A stretch of 64,000 bases of DNA from positions 1-64,000 of the forward strand of contig CAMBLM010000013.1 of NCBI GenBank assembly GCA_945868475.1. The letters run 5' to 3'. This document shows positions 8,789-16,967 of this stretch, piece after piece. Numbering within the stretch: position 1 is the first letter of the stretch; each line of letters opens with the position of its first letter. A model generated the notes under the pieces. The model was not told the DNA's origin and did not search any database. It worked only from the letters and a program-made list of their open reading frames with translations. Position numbers and translations under genes: made by a program. The stretch is from an uncultured Ruminococcus sp. GTDB lineage: Bacteria; Bacillota; Clostridia; Oscillospirales; Ruminococcaceae.

Positions 8789-8838
8789 TTGCACAAGTTT
8801 GACGTTTTATACAAATATTTTTTTCTAACTTGTGCAAA
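8789..8838. repeat. 12-base inverted repeat between recR and the tRNA promoter
   Basis: TTTGCACAAGTT and its complement AACTTGTGCAAA flank a 26-base AT-rich loop directly downstream of recR. It may act as the recR 3' hairpin; there is no clean T run. Confidence 0.4.
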
Positions 8839-8840
8839 TT

Positions 8841-9440
8841 TTACATTTCATTGCGGTTTTCGAGTGCTTTGAACAGCGTAGTCTTGTCTGCATACTCGAC
8901 CATTGCACCAACGGGCAGACCGAAAGCAAGCCTTGTGACCTTTACTCCGAGCGGCTTTAACAGCTTTGAAATATAAACAGCGGTAGCTTCGCCCTCAACT
9001 GTCGGATTCGTAGCCATAATGACCTCGCGCACTCCGCCCTCGTTCACCCTCGCAAGAAGCTCCTTTATCCTCAGCATCTCGGGAGTAATGCCGTCCATCG
9101 GCGAAAGAAGTCCGTGCAGAACGTGGTAAACGCCCTTGTATTCGTTGGTGCGCTCAAAAGCCTCAATGTCCTTCGGTGCTTCGACAACACATACAGTGCT
9201 GTGGTCGCGGAAATCATCACTGCATATCGGGCAAAGTTCGTTCTCGGTGAAGTTTGCACATACCTTGCAGTAGGTGACTTTTTGGTGAGCATTCATTATC
9301 GCATCGGAAAAAGCCTGCGCTTCCTCATCGCTCATCGTCATAACGTGGTAGGCAAGCCTTTGGGCCGACTTCATTCCTATTCCGGGGAGCTTTGCGAACT
9401 GCTCCGCAAGTATTACGAGCGGCAGAGCCGTTTTTGACAT
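8841..9440 (-). CDS. recR: Recombination mediator protein RecR
   Basis: RecR (199 residues, full length) helps RecFO load RecA at gaps. Visible are the N-terminal helix-hairpin-helix (KLPGIGMKSAQRLAYH), the C4 zinc finger (CKVCANFTENELCPIC) and a Toprim domain (VCVVEAPKDIEAFE). It follows ybaB in the conserved dnaX-ybaB-recR order, with a hairpin in the 77-base gap. The start ATG is preceded by AAAGGAATG. Confidence 0.96.
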   Translation of the reverse strand: MSKTALPLVILAEQFAKLPGIGMKSAQRLAYHVMTMSDEEAQAFSDAIMNAHQKVTYCKVCANFTENELCPICSDDFRDHSTVCVVEAPKDIEAFERTNEYKGVYHVLHGLLSPMDGITPEMLRIKELLARVNEGGVREVIMATNPTVEGEATAVYISKLLKPLGVKVTRLAFGLPVGAMVEYADKTTLFKALENRNEM

Positions 9441-9462
9441 AAGATCATTCCTTTGAGAAAAA

Positions 9463-9506
9463 AGTTATTTGAAATAACGGGAATCCGTCGATCGCGGATT
9501 CCCGTT
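9463..9506 (-). terminator. Tandem hairpins between ybaB and recR
   Basis: A perfect 12-base stem (AACGGGAATCCG / CGGATTCCCGTT) is followed on the minus strand by a second hairpin (GTTATTT/AAATAAC) and six T residues. It could attenuate read-through from ybaB into recR; partial termination is inferred only. Confidence 0.55.
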
Positions 9507-9517
9507 CAATTTGTATC

Positions 9518-9865
9518 TTAGAAGAGTCCCGGGAATGAAACGCCGCCTGTGATTGCGCCCATCTCATTTTCGGAAGTAGCTTCGATCTGGTGAACAGCAT
9601 CGTTGAATGCGCTGATAACGAGATCCTGAAGCATCTCGATATCGTCCTTGTCAACAACGTCAGGCTTGATCGTGAGGGCCTTGATCTCCTTTTTGCCGTT
9701 CATGACAACTTCAACAGCTCCGCCGCCCGAAGTAGCCTTGAACTCTCTGTTTTCAATATCTTCCTGAAGAGCGGTGATCTGTTCCTGCATTTTCTGAGCC
9801 TGCTTGAGCATACCCTGCATATTCTGAGCGCCGCCGCCCATTCCCTGTGGCAATCTTGCTTTCAT
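9518..9865 (-). CDS. YbaB/EbfC family nucleoid-associated protein
   Basis: This 115-residue protein matches the YbaB/EbfC family: a Gly/Met-rich N-terminus, an amphipathic helix (MLKQAQKMQEQITALQEDIE), the conserved SGGGAVEVVMNGKKEIKAL strand region and a helical C-terminus. Family members are small DNA-binding dimers. It lies between dnaX and recR as in many bacteria, but a 139-base palindromic element separates it from dnaX here. Confidence 0.93.
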   Translation of the reverse strand: MKARLPQGMGGGAQNMQGMLKQAQKMQEQITALQEDIENREFKATSGGGAVEVVMNGKKEIKALTIKPDVVDKDDIEMLQDLVISAFNDAVHQIEATSENEMGAITGGVSFPGLF

Positions 9866-9905
9866 AATTAATACTCCTTTTGGTTGATTTTAAGCACCGC
9901 GATAC

Positions 9906-10044
9906 TTAATACTAATTTTTAATCAAAGTGTAGACAAAAAACCGGCGCAAAAGCCATATAAAGCTATTTTCAACATCAAGCTGTTACAACAGCTGCGAGT
10001 TTTTGCTTGATTTTTTTACACTTTCAGTTTAAAAATCAGTATAA
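9906..10044 (-). repeat. Palindromic element, family 1, copy A (upstream of ybaB)
   Basis: About 139 bases with imperfect 30-base inverted ends (ATACTAATTTTTAATCAAAG... and its mirror ATACTGATTTTTAAACTGAAAG...). The core, read on the minus strand, has AATCAAGC, CTCGCAGCT, TATATGGC and CGCCGG followed by T6. It is very similar to copy C at 44380-44500 and related to copy B at 25354-25474. It ends 40 bases before the ybaB start. The minus strand also shows a possible outward promoter, TTGTCT-N17-TAGTAT. Confidence 0.75.
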
Positions 10045-10078
10045 CAAGCGGTACTGTAAATTTATAGAAACGGAACAT

Positions 10079-11725
10079 TTATGACTGTTCTGTCGGTATC
10101 CCGTTTTCCTGCGCTTTTTTTAAAATTGCTTCGAGCGACTGCCTTGTATCGGCTTTCTCGGTCTTGTTCGTGCATTTTGCACGAATAGTATATATCCTGC
10201 CCGTGATCTTCTGAATGGAGCGTTTGAGCTTCTCGGCGTTGTCCCCTGCCTTTAATACCGACATAAAGAACGAATTCTCCGAGAAAATGAGCATCATATC
10301 TCCGCTTTCAAGAGCATAAGAACCGACCAGTGCTGCCGACCCCGACGGACAAGCCGCCCTGTACTCTTCGAGGATATCCGCCCAGCGTTCAACGGGCTTG
10401 AACGAAGACGGGTCTATCTTGCCCTGCTCCGTTTTTGCAGGAGCGGACGGTGAAGTCTGAGCAGGCTGAGGAACGCTTTCGTTCTGTCTTTCCTGCTGAT
10501 ACGGATATTGGGGTTCGCTTCGCACGGGAGCTGTCCGCTGAACGGACGCATCGCCGAGCCTGCGCTCCAACATTTCAATTTTAGCATAAATTTCGGAATT
10601 GTCAATAGAATTGTTCGCAGAAGCTCCCGAAGCCGCTGCGCCTGCTCTGCTTGTACATATCTTTATCATGCACATTTCGATCTCGACACGCTTTGACGGG
10701 ACTCTGCCTATTTTATCACCCGTCTGCTGCAAAATATCAAGGTCGGCGAAGATATCCTCTATCGGCATTTTCTCCGCAAGAGCCTTGACCTGAGCGGTTT
10801 CGCTCGGCAGACAGTTCAATATCCCCGTATCATCGGGAACAGTTTTGGCAAGCATAACATTTCGCAGCTGTCCGATGAGTTCGGCGCAAAGCTGCTGCAT
10901 ATCTTTCGATGAATCGTAAAGCTCGCCGACCGCTTTTACAGCCTCGGCAGTATTATGGTCAGCCGCCGCTTCAAGGATACGGAAAACAGGACCGCTTCCC
11001 GCAATTCCCGCAGCACTCGCAGCCACATCTTCCGTGATGTTGTCCGAATAAGCCGTGCATCGGTCGAGCAGTGAAAGAGCGTCACGCATACCGCCGTCCG
11101 AAGCCTTTGCGATAAGCAGTGCGGCTTCATTCGTGAGCGTGAATTTCTCCTGCTCTGCGACCCACAGGAGCCGCTTTGCGATATCGTCTGATTTTATTCT
11201 GTGAAAATCGAAACGCTGGCAGCGTGAAAGTATCGTCGGCAGGACTTTGTGGATCTCGGTCGTTGCGAGGATAAACTTAACATGCGCAGGCGGTTCTTCC
11301 ATGATTTTGAGCAGCGCATTGAACGCCGCAGGAGAGAGCATGTGAACCTCGTCGATGATATACACCTTGTATTTGCATCGCTCGGGCATATAGACAGTAC
11401 CCTCACGCAGGTCACGGATATCTTCAACGCCGCTGTTTGAAGCCGCGTCTATCTCGATTATATCACCGAGTGCGCCCTCGTCGGCGTCACGGCAGATCTC
11501 ACATTCAAGGCACGGATTTCCGTCAACGGGGTTCAGGCAGTTCATCGCCTTTGCAAGTATTCTTGCGCAGGTCGTCTTGCCCGTTCCTCTTGAACCCGTG
11601 AAAATATATGCATGGGCAGTTCTGCCCGTTCTGAGCTGGTTTAAGAGCGTTTCTGTGACCTGCGGCTGCGAAACAACATCGGCAAAGCTCAAAGGTCTGT
11701 ATTTTCTGTACAATGCCTGATACAA
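10079..11725 (-). CDS. dnaX: DNA polymerase III subunit gamma/tau
   Basis: The clamp-loader ATPase has Walker A GSRGTGKTT, the four-cysteine zinc site (CLNP...CLECEIC), Walker B IIDEVHML and the SRC sensor (LSRCQRF). About 549 residues is typical. The C-terminal third is low-complexity and Gln/Pro-rich before a final tau-like domain. TTG at 11725 is chosen as the start because the protein then begins LYQALYRKYRP as in relatives and has GGGAA nine bases upstream; a GTG at 11734 is the alternative. It is six bases after the TPR gene and heads the dnaX-ybaB-recR group. Confidence 0.95.
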   Translation of the reverse strand: MYQALYRKYRPLSFADVVSQPQVTETLLNQLRTGRTAHAYIFTGSRGTGKTTCARILAKAMNCLNPVDGNPCLECEICRDADEGALGDIIEIDAASNSGVEDIRDLREGTVYMPERCKYKVYIIDEVHMLSPAAFNALLKIMEEPPAHVKFILATTEIHKVLPTILSRCQRFDFHRIKSDDIAKRLLWVAEQEKFTLTNEAALLIAKASDGGMRDALSLLDRCTAYSDNITEDVAASAAGIAGSGPVFRILEAAADHNTAEAVKAVGELYDSSKDMQQLCAELIGQLRNVMLAKTVPDDTGILNCLPSETAQVKALAEKMPIEDIFADLDILQQTGDKIGRVPSKRVEIEMCMIKICTSRAGAAASGASANNSIDNSEIYAKIEMLERRLGDASVQRTAPVRSEPQYPYQQERQNESVPQPAQTSPSAPAKTEQGKIDPSSFKPVERWADILEEYRAACPSGSAALVGSYALESGDMMLIFSENSFFMSVLKAGDNAEKLKRSIQKITGRIYTIRAKCTNKTEKADTRQSLEAILKKAQENGIPTEQS

Positions 11726-11740
11726 AACGCTCACTTCCCT

Positions 11741-12625
11741 TTATTTTATCTTCATTTCTTCATCAATCTTATCATAAACGCCGACACTCTCCGCAATTTT
11801 GCAGTAATACTGCTTGAATCCGACAACATCGAACATATTCGCCGCGAGTGCTTTCGCATAATATTCACGGCTCTTTTCAAGGTCTTTCAGCCCGAGCTGA
11901 GCAAGCGCACAGCCGCCGAGTGCAAACACATAATTTTTGCCGTCCAATATCGACCTTGTAAAGCTTTCAAAAGCTTTTTCGTATTCGCCCATTGCAAGGT
12001 AGCACATTCCGTAATCCGTGTAAAGATACTGAAAAATGCCCTCATAGGTGTTCTTTTTTTCAAGGCCGTCATAAATATCGAGTGCCTTCTGATAAGCACC
12101 GTTTTCAACATGACATCTTGCAAGCAGAAAATCGACCATGTATTTTTCATCATTCAGTCCGAGGTCGATAGCATCCTGAAAATAATTTGCCGCATTGGTA
12201 TTATACCCCATAAGGCGGTAGGCATTTCCTATGTAAAAGCTTGCGACCGCTTTTTCACGGTCGGTGCAGTCACATTCCATTGCCTCTTTGAGATAGTCGA
12301 TGCCGTCAGCAAGCTCCTCACAGCGGATACAATCCATACCATCGCTGAAAAGCCTTACTTTCTTGGAAAAGCCTTTGAAAGTCCCTCTTGTGAGATACTT
12401 GTCATAACCTCTTCGGGCAGCACTCTGCGCATCACTGTAAGCAGTCACTATCACGGACATAACGAGAGCGAACTCCGTCAGTCCGAAGAAAAGCTTCTGG
12501 AATCGGTCGGGCGTATAATCGGGCGAATCAAAAAGCACAAGATAGGCAAGTGCAGCAAGAAACATCAGCGGCACTACTATAATAAAATGCCGCCAAAGCT
12601 TTTTTATAAAATACCACTTGTCCAT
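11741..12625 (-). CDS. Membrane-anchored TPR protein
   Basis: This 294-residue protein has two N-terminal membrane helices (about 12-32 and 45-64), then a cytoplasmic array of TPR-like helical pairs (for example FYIGNAYRLMGYNTNAANYF and DYGMCYLAMGEYEKAFESF). The function is unknown; TPR arrays usually bind partner proteins. The start is the ATG at 12625, with GGAGGAA eight bases upstream; an open frame further upstream runs into the SRP RNA and is rejected. It lies 30 bases after the SRP RNA and six bases before dnaX, an uncommon insertion in this conserved neighbourhood. Confidence 0.82.
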   Translation of the reverse strand: MDKWYFIKKLWRHFIIVVPLMFLAALAYLVLFDSPDYTPDRFQKLFFGLTEFALVMSVIVTAYSDAQSAARRGYDKYLTRGTFKGFSKKVRLFSDGMDCIRCEELADGIDYLKEAMECDCTDREKAVASFYIGNAYRLMGYNTNAANYFQDAIDLGLNDEKYMVDFLLARCHVENGAYQKALDIYDGLEKKNTYEGIFQYLYTDYGMCYLAMGEYEKAFESFTRSILDGKNYVFALGGCALAQLGLKDLEKSREYYAKALAANMFDVVGFKQYYCKIAESVGVYDKIDEEMKIK

Positions 12626-12654
12626 CTGAAAGTTCCTCCGAAAAGAGTAAAAAA

Positions 12655-12779
12655 TCCGATACATAGGTGTGCAGGCTTGCTGCGGCACACAGAGCGAACC
12701 GCTTAATGCTGCTCGGTTCCCCGCCTGACATGGTTCACGGTGTTCTGTTGCACAGGGCCCGCACACCTATATACCGGAT
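12655..12779 (-). ncRNA. ffs: Signal recognition particle RNA (small bacterial type)
   Basis: The transcript folds into one long hairpin: outer arms CCGGTATATAGGTGTGC and GCACACCTATGTATCGG pair, and the apical part has the SRP domain IV signature (GTCAGGCGGGGAACC...AGCAGC) that binds Ffh. The length of about 125 bases fits the short SRP RNA form. It ends in GGATTTTTT, a T run. Location just upstream of the dnaX region is usual in Firmicutes. Confidence 0.92.
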
Positions 12780-12860
12780 TAATTCCAATCATAGTATGCT
12801 GATCCGCTCGTTTCGGCTTGATTCCGCCTTAAACAAAGCGCAAACAGGATTTACTTGTTT

Positions 12861-12889
12861 ATGATATCATATTTCACAAAAAAAGTCAA
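12861..12889 (-). promoter_or_regulatory. Promoter of the SRP RNA
   Basis: TTGACT and TATCAT with a 17-base spacer on the minus strand, about 80 bases before the RNA. The gap implies 5' processing of the transcript. The rest of 12890-13040 is AT-rich and I see no gene in it. Confidence 0.75.
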
Positions 12890-13042
12890 GCACTTTGCAA
12901 AAATTTAAAGGCTTATATAAGCTGCACAAAGATTTTTCCCATAATTTGTTTACTTTTTAATATAATTTTAGCAAAAATCAACAGCTATATCATTTGCATT
13001 TGCACTATTTATACAGAAAATATTTTCTATCTAATTTTACTA

Positions 13043-13071
13043 TTGAAATTTTCCCGAATATGAGTTAAAAT
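13043..13071 (+). promoter_or_regulatory. Promoter for mcrBC
   Basis: TTGAAA and TAAAAT separated by 17 bases, about 110 bases upstream of the mcrB-like start. The remaining leader contains no other clear signal apart from the AGGGTGG ribosome site. Confidence 0.65.
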
Positions 13072-13184
13072 AGTTACAGTGTGTTTCAAACGTTTTAGTA
13101 TGTCATTTTTTATAAAAATTTTGTATCAAAGACAGTTAGTTTTATAGAACAGGCTGTACAAAATATATTTAGGGTGGAAAAAAT

Positions 13185-14192
13185 ATGGGTTCTAATATCA
13201 TTCTTTACGGCCCTCCGGGTACAGGTAAAACTTATAATACTATCGCTTATGCGATATCTATTATTTACGGAAGACCTATCCGCGAGGTTATGGGCGATGA
13301 CTACGGCGAGCTTCTTGAGAAGTACAACGCTCTCAAAACTCTCTACGGTCAGATCGAGTTCACTACCTTCCATCAGTCCTTCGGCTATGAAGAATTCGTT
13401 GAAGGCATCAAGCCTGTTTTCATTCAGGTGATGAACGAAAAAGGCGAACGTTCCCGTAAGGAAGAAATGGTTTATAAAGTAAACCAGGGTGTATTCAAGC
13501 GCTTCTGCGATGAAGCCTCAAAGAACCCCGGCGAAAAATATGTATTCATCATCGATGAGATCAACCGAGGCAACGTTTCCAAGATCTTCGGTGAAATGAT
13601 TACCATTATCGAACCTACAAAACGTCTTGGACAGGCGGAAGAAGCTACCGTTAAGCTTGCTTATTCGCAGGAGGCATTCGGCGTTCCGGACAATGTTTAC
13701 ATAATCGGCACGATGAACACCGCCGACCGTTCTATCGCGATGCTCGACTCCGCTTTAAGACGACGTTTCGACTTTGTTGAAATGATGCCGAACCCTGAGC
13801 TTCTCCGCGGAGTTACCGTTGAGGGCATTGATGTCTGCGAGCTTATGTACAAGATAAACAAGCGAGTTGAGATCCTGCTCGACCGCGACCATACGATCGG
13901 TCATGCATACTTTATGCCGCTTCGTTCCCGTCCGAACCTTGCAGTTCTTGCGCATATCTTCAAAAATGCGATAGTTCCGCTTCTTCAGGACTATTTCTAC
14001 GATGATTACGAAAAGATAAGACTTGTCCTCGGCGATGCCAACAAAGAACCAAACGAGCAGTTCGTCATCAAGACAGACGTTGACTATGCACAGATCTTCG
14101 GTGCGAATGCCGAGCTTTACCTTGAAAATGACGATATTTATACTATAAATAATGCGGCTTTCGGAAATGTCAACGCATATCTTAAGATCTAA
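13185..14192 (+). CDS. mcrB: McrB-like AAA+ GTPase lacking an N-terminal DNA-binding domain
   Basis: This 335-residue AAA+ motor starts directly at its Walker A (GPPGTGKT, residues 9-16). Walker B is VFIIDEINRGN, and the McrB-type signature is IGTMNTADRS followed by RRRF. In McrBC systems this subunit forms a GTP-driven hexamer that drives the McrC nuclease. The usual N-terminal domain that reads modified cytosine is absent; the start is secure because AGGGTGG precedes the ATG by eight bases and no open frame extends upstream. It is paired with mcrC after 12 bases. The target modification cannot be predicted. Confidence 0.9.
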   Translation: MGSNIILYGPPGTGKTYNTIAYAISIIYGRPIREVMGDDYGELLEKYNALKTLYGQIEFTTFHQSFGYEEFVEGIKPVFIQVMNEKGERSRKEEMVYKVNQGVFKRFCDEASKNPGEKYVFIIDEINRGNVSKIFGEMITIIEPTKRLGQAEEATVKLAYSQEAFGVPDNVYIIGTMNTADRSIAMLDSALRRRFDFVEMMPNPELLRGVTVEGIDVCELMYKINKRVEILLDRDHTIGHAYFMPLRSRPNLAVLAHIFKNAIVPLLQDYFYDDYEKIRLVLGDANKEPNEQFVIKTDVDYAQIFGANAELYLENDDIYTINNAAFGNVNAYLKI

Positions 14193-14204
14193 GGATAATT
14201 TCCA

Positions 14205-15416
14205 ATGAGTACAAATAAAAAGTTCGTTATCACAGACGCTGACTCCTTTGTAAGGGGCGGAACATCGAACGATCCGCATATTATCCCTATCCCCGAGCAT
14301 AACTTTGACCGTCTTGCGGACTTCACCGAGAACAACCGCTACCCCGTTATGCATGAGATAACTCTCCCCGATGGGCGCAAAACCATTCACCCCGCCCGTT
14401 ATGCAGGCATCATAACTCTCCGTGACGGTACGCAGATAGAGCTTATGCCGCAGATAGCCGCCGACCCTGCCGAAAATGCAGTCGTATCGAAGATGCTCAT
14501 TCTGCGAATGCTCGAATCGATGATAGAAGTCCCCGTGAAAAGAGTCAACGAGCGTTACTTCAAAAAGGAACAGCTGAATATTTTCGAGATATGCGTGCGA
14601 ATGTTCCTCGACGAAGTGGAAAACGTTGTACGAGGCGGTCTGAAGCAGACCTACGTCCCCTACCGCGGCAACGAACCGTTCGTAAAGGGCAAGACCATCT
14701 ACTCCGAACACGCCAAGAAAAACTTTGCCCACAAGGAAAAATTCTTCGTTGAATACGATGTTTTCAGCATTAACCGCGCCGAGAACAAGCTGATAAAAAC
14801 AACTCTCGCCGCTCTGCTGAAGCTTTCAACGAACGGACTTAACCTTAAACGCCTGAGAACGCTGCTTATGGACTTCGACGGAGTTGATTCCTCAACAAAT
14901 TTAAAGCGTGACTTTGCCGCCGTTATCGACGACCGAAGCATGGCGAGATATTCAAGGGCAATGAGCTGGTGCAGACTGTTCCTTTTGAACAAAGGTACAA
15001 CAACGTTCTTCTGCGGCGGAAAGGTCGCTTATGCGATGCTTTTTCCTATCGACAAGCTTTTCTGCGGCTGTATCGCAACGAGCCTGCGCCGTCAGATAGA
15101 CCGTTCAAGATACAGCTTTCTCACGCCCGAAAAAATGACAAACTCGGTCAACAACGTTTCGCTCGACCTTAATATGGAACCTGTTTCCAACTTCTATGTC
15201 AAGGACAAGCTCGACGATTCTTACATAAACATCATCTTTAAATTCTATGATTTCAAAAATTATCACGGCAAGGACACCGACGATACGGCGATAGTTTTCC
15301 CCGTCACGGAAGTCCTCAACCGCGACCTTGAGGGTATGCAGCGAAATATGTATCTCGTTGACCTCAAAGACATCGACGGAAGCGTTGCGATCCTCAATGA
15401 AACATTTTTCCACTGA
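14205..15416 (+). CDS. mcrC: McrC-like protein, nuclease motif not recognisable
   Basis: This 403-residue partner of the McrB-like motor has a recognisable McrC body (YAGIITLRDGTQIELMPQI; LFPIDKLFCGCIA near the McrC 'LFPME.LFE' position). In McrC the C-terminal PD-(D/E)xK nuclease usually shows a PD...(D/E)xK pair such as LDTKYK; here the corresponding strand reads IIFKFYDFK, and the later AIVFPVTEV strand follows, so the catalytic Asp-x-Lys cannot be seen. It may be inactive, highly divergent, or using a shifted acidic residue. The tail ends at a clear terminator. Confidence 0.85.
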   Translation: MSTNKKFVITDADSFVRGGTSNDPHIIPIPEHNFDRLADFTENNRYPVMHEITLPDGRKTIHPARYAGIITLRDGTQIELMPQIAADPAENAVVSKMLILRMLESMIEVPVKRVNERYFKKEQLNIFEICVRMFLDEVENVVRGGLKQTYVPYRGNEPFVKGKTIYSEHAKKNFAHKEKFFVEYDVFSINRAENKLIKTTLAALLKLSTNGLNLKRLRTLLMDFDGVDSSTNLKRDFAAVIDDRSMARYSRAMSWCRLFLLNKGTTTFFCGGKVAYAMLFPIDKLFCGCIATSLRRQIDRSRYSFLTPEKMTNSVNNVSLDLNMEPVSNFYVKDKLDDSYINIIFKFYDFKNYHGKDTDDTAIVFPVTEVLNRDLEGMQRNMYLVDLKDIDGSVAILNETFFH

Positions 15417-15424
15417 TATTTTCA

Positions 15425-15452
15425 GCCGCTCATATTTGGGCGGCTTTTTTAT
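15425..15452 (+). terminator. Terminator after mcrBC
   Basis: GCCGC / GCGGC stem with an intervening ten-base loop, followed by six T residues, eight bases after the mcrC stop. Confidence 0.75.
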
Positions 15453-15473
15453 TGTGAAATTTTAACATAACTA

Positions 15474-15502
15474 TTGCAATTCACATAAAAAAAGTGTATA
15501 AT
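15474..15502 (+). promoter_or_regulatory. Promoter for the small membrane protein and ychF
   Basis: TTGCAA and TATAAT with a 17-base spacer, about 50 bases before the small gene. Confidence 0.7.
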
Positions 15503-15550
15503 GTTAAATGATATACTACTTAATTAATTTATCTGAAAGGATATGATTTT

Positions 15551-15754
15551 ATGAACGAAAATTCCGAAAGATCCCATGACAGCGTTCTCGACCTTCTTCT
15601 CACAGTTACAGGTCTGCTCTCGTTTGTACTTGGATTTGTACTCGGTATATGCGTAACAAAGAAACTCAGCGGCAAATGCTGCGGCAAAAATAAAAACTGC
15701 AAGGATTTCGACGCTGATGAATATGTTCGCAGCCTTAATCTTGAAGAAAATTAA
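15551..15754 (+). CDS. Small single-helix membrane protein
   Basis: A 67-residue protein with one membrane helix (about 12-36, LLLTVTGLLSFVLGFVLGICV), followed by a Lys/Cys-rich cytoplasmic segment (KCCGKNKNC) and an acidic tail. Its own promoter, an AAAGGA ribosome site and a 25-base gap to ychF support a real gene. I do not recognise the family; the four cysteines could bind metal or form disulfides. Confidence 0.65.
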   Translation: MNENSERSHDSVLDLLLTVTGLLSFVLGFVLGICVTKKLSGKCCGKNKNCKDFDADEYVRSLNLEEN

Positions 15755-15779
15755 TATTAAACAAAGGACTAAATGAAAT

Positions 15780-16874
15780 ATGAAACTTGGTATGGTTGGA
15801 CTTCCGAATGTCGGAAAAAGCACACTCTTTAACGCACTCACAAACGCAGGCGCAGAATCCGCGAACTATCCGTTCTGCACCATTGAACCGAACGTCGGCG
15901 TTGTTTCCGTCCCCGATGAACGCCTTTTAAAGCTCAAAGAAATGTATAACCCGAATAAATTCACTCCGGCAACGCTTGAATTTGTCGATATCGCAGGTCT
16001 TGTAAAGGGCGCATCAAAGGGCGAGGGTCTTGGAAACAAGTTCCTCGCAAATATCCGTGAAGTTGACGCTATCGTTCATGTTGTACGCTGCTTTGAGGGT
16101 ACGGACGTTATCCACGTTGACGGAAGCATCAATCCGAGAAGAGATATCGAAACTATCGACCTCGAACTTATCTTCTCCGACATCGAAATGCTCGACAGAC
16201 GCATCGACCGCACAAAGAAACTCGTCAAGGGCGACAAGAAATACATCACAGAGGTAGAATTCCTCGAAAAACTCAAAGCTCACCTTGAAGCAGGTCACTC
16301 CGCACGTTCCTTTGACTTCACCGAGGAAGAAGCCGAAGCGATCAAGAGCACTCCGCTTCTCTCCGCAAAGCCTGTAATTTTCGCAGCAAACCTCTCCGAA
16401 GAGGATTTCAAGAACAACATCGAAAATTCCGTTCACTACAAGACCGTGTGCGAGATCGCAGCAGAGGAAAAGGCTTCCGTATTCCCTATCTGCGCGCAGC
16501 TTGAAGCCGAGATCTCCGATATGGGCGATGAGGACAAGGCTATGTTCCTCTCCGAACTCGGACTTGAAGTATCGGGACTTGACCGTATAATCAAGGAAGG
16601 TTACGCTCTCCTCGGACTTATCTCATTCCTCACAGCAGGTAAGGACGAAGTCCGCGCTTGGACTATCACAAAGGGTACAAAAGCTCCGAAGGCGGCAGGA
16701 AAGATACACACAGATTTTGAAAAGGGCTTTATCAGAGCGGAAGTTGTTTCGTTCGATGATCTTATGGCTTGCGGAACAATGGCTGCCGCAAAGGAAAAGG
16801 GACTTGTCCGTCTTGAGGGCAAGGAATATGTTGTTCAGGACGGAGATATAATCCTGTTCCGCTTCAACGTATAA
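15780..16874 (+). CDS. ychF: Redox-regulated ATPase YchF/OLA1
   Basis: This 364-residue Obg-superfamily P-loop protein begins [14 protein letters not shown], with switch II-type [16 protein letters not shown] and the NLSEED motif that replaces NKxD and favours ATP over GTP. A coiled-coil insert (about 130-200) and a C-terminal TGS domain (about 275-360) complete the family layout. The start is the ATG after AAAGGAC. It is a near-universal ribosome-associated factor. Confidence 0.97.
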   Translation: MKLGMVGLPNVGKSTLFNALTNAGAESANYPFCTIEPNVGVVSVPDERLLKLKEMYNPNKFTPATLEFVDIAGLVKGASKGEGLGNKFLANIREVDAIVHVVRCFEGTDVIHVDGSINPRRDIETIDLELIFSDIEMLDRRIDRTKKLVKGDKKYITEVEFLEKLKAHLEAGHSARSFDFTEEEAEAIKSTPLLSAKPVIFAANLSEEDFKNNIENSVHYKTVCEIAAEEKASVFPICAQLEAEISDMGDEDKAMFLSELGLEVSGLDRIIKEGYALLGLISFLTAGKDEVRAWTITKGTKAPKAAGKIHTDFEKGFIRAEVVSFDDLMACGTMAAAKEKGLVRLEGKEYVVQDGDIILFRFNV

Positions 16875-16882
16875 TATCAGAG

Positions 16883-16942
16883 ATCAAAAGGGTGCATCGG
16901 CGGAGAACGGGAAACTCTGCCGCAGAGGTTTTGCCCTTTGAT
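16883..16942 (+). promoter_or_regulatory. Folded leader upstream of the solute-binding lipoprotein
   Basis: An outer stem (ATCAAAAGGG / CCCTTTGAT) encloses two mutually exclusive inner hairpins: CGGCGGAG/CTCTGCCG or CTCTGC/GCAGAG. It ends 26 bases before the lipoprotein ATG, just upstream of GGAGG. It could be a switch or an mRNA-stability stem; I do not recognise a known riboswitch. Confidence 0.4.
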
Positions 16943-16967
16943 TATAAATTATTTTGGAGGATATGAA

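Noticed and set aside
12626..12766. N-terminal extension of the TPR gene
   Set aside because: The extension reads through the SRP RNA; the GGAGGAA site and ATG at 12625 give a normal start.
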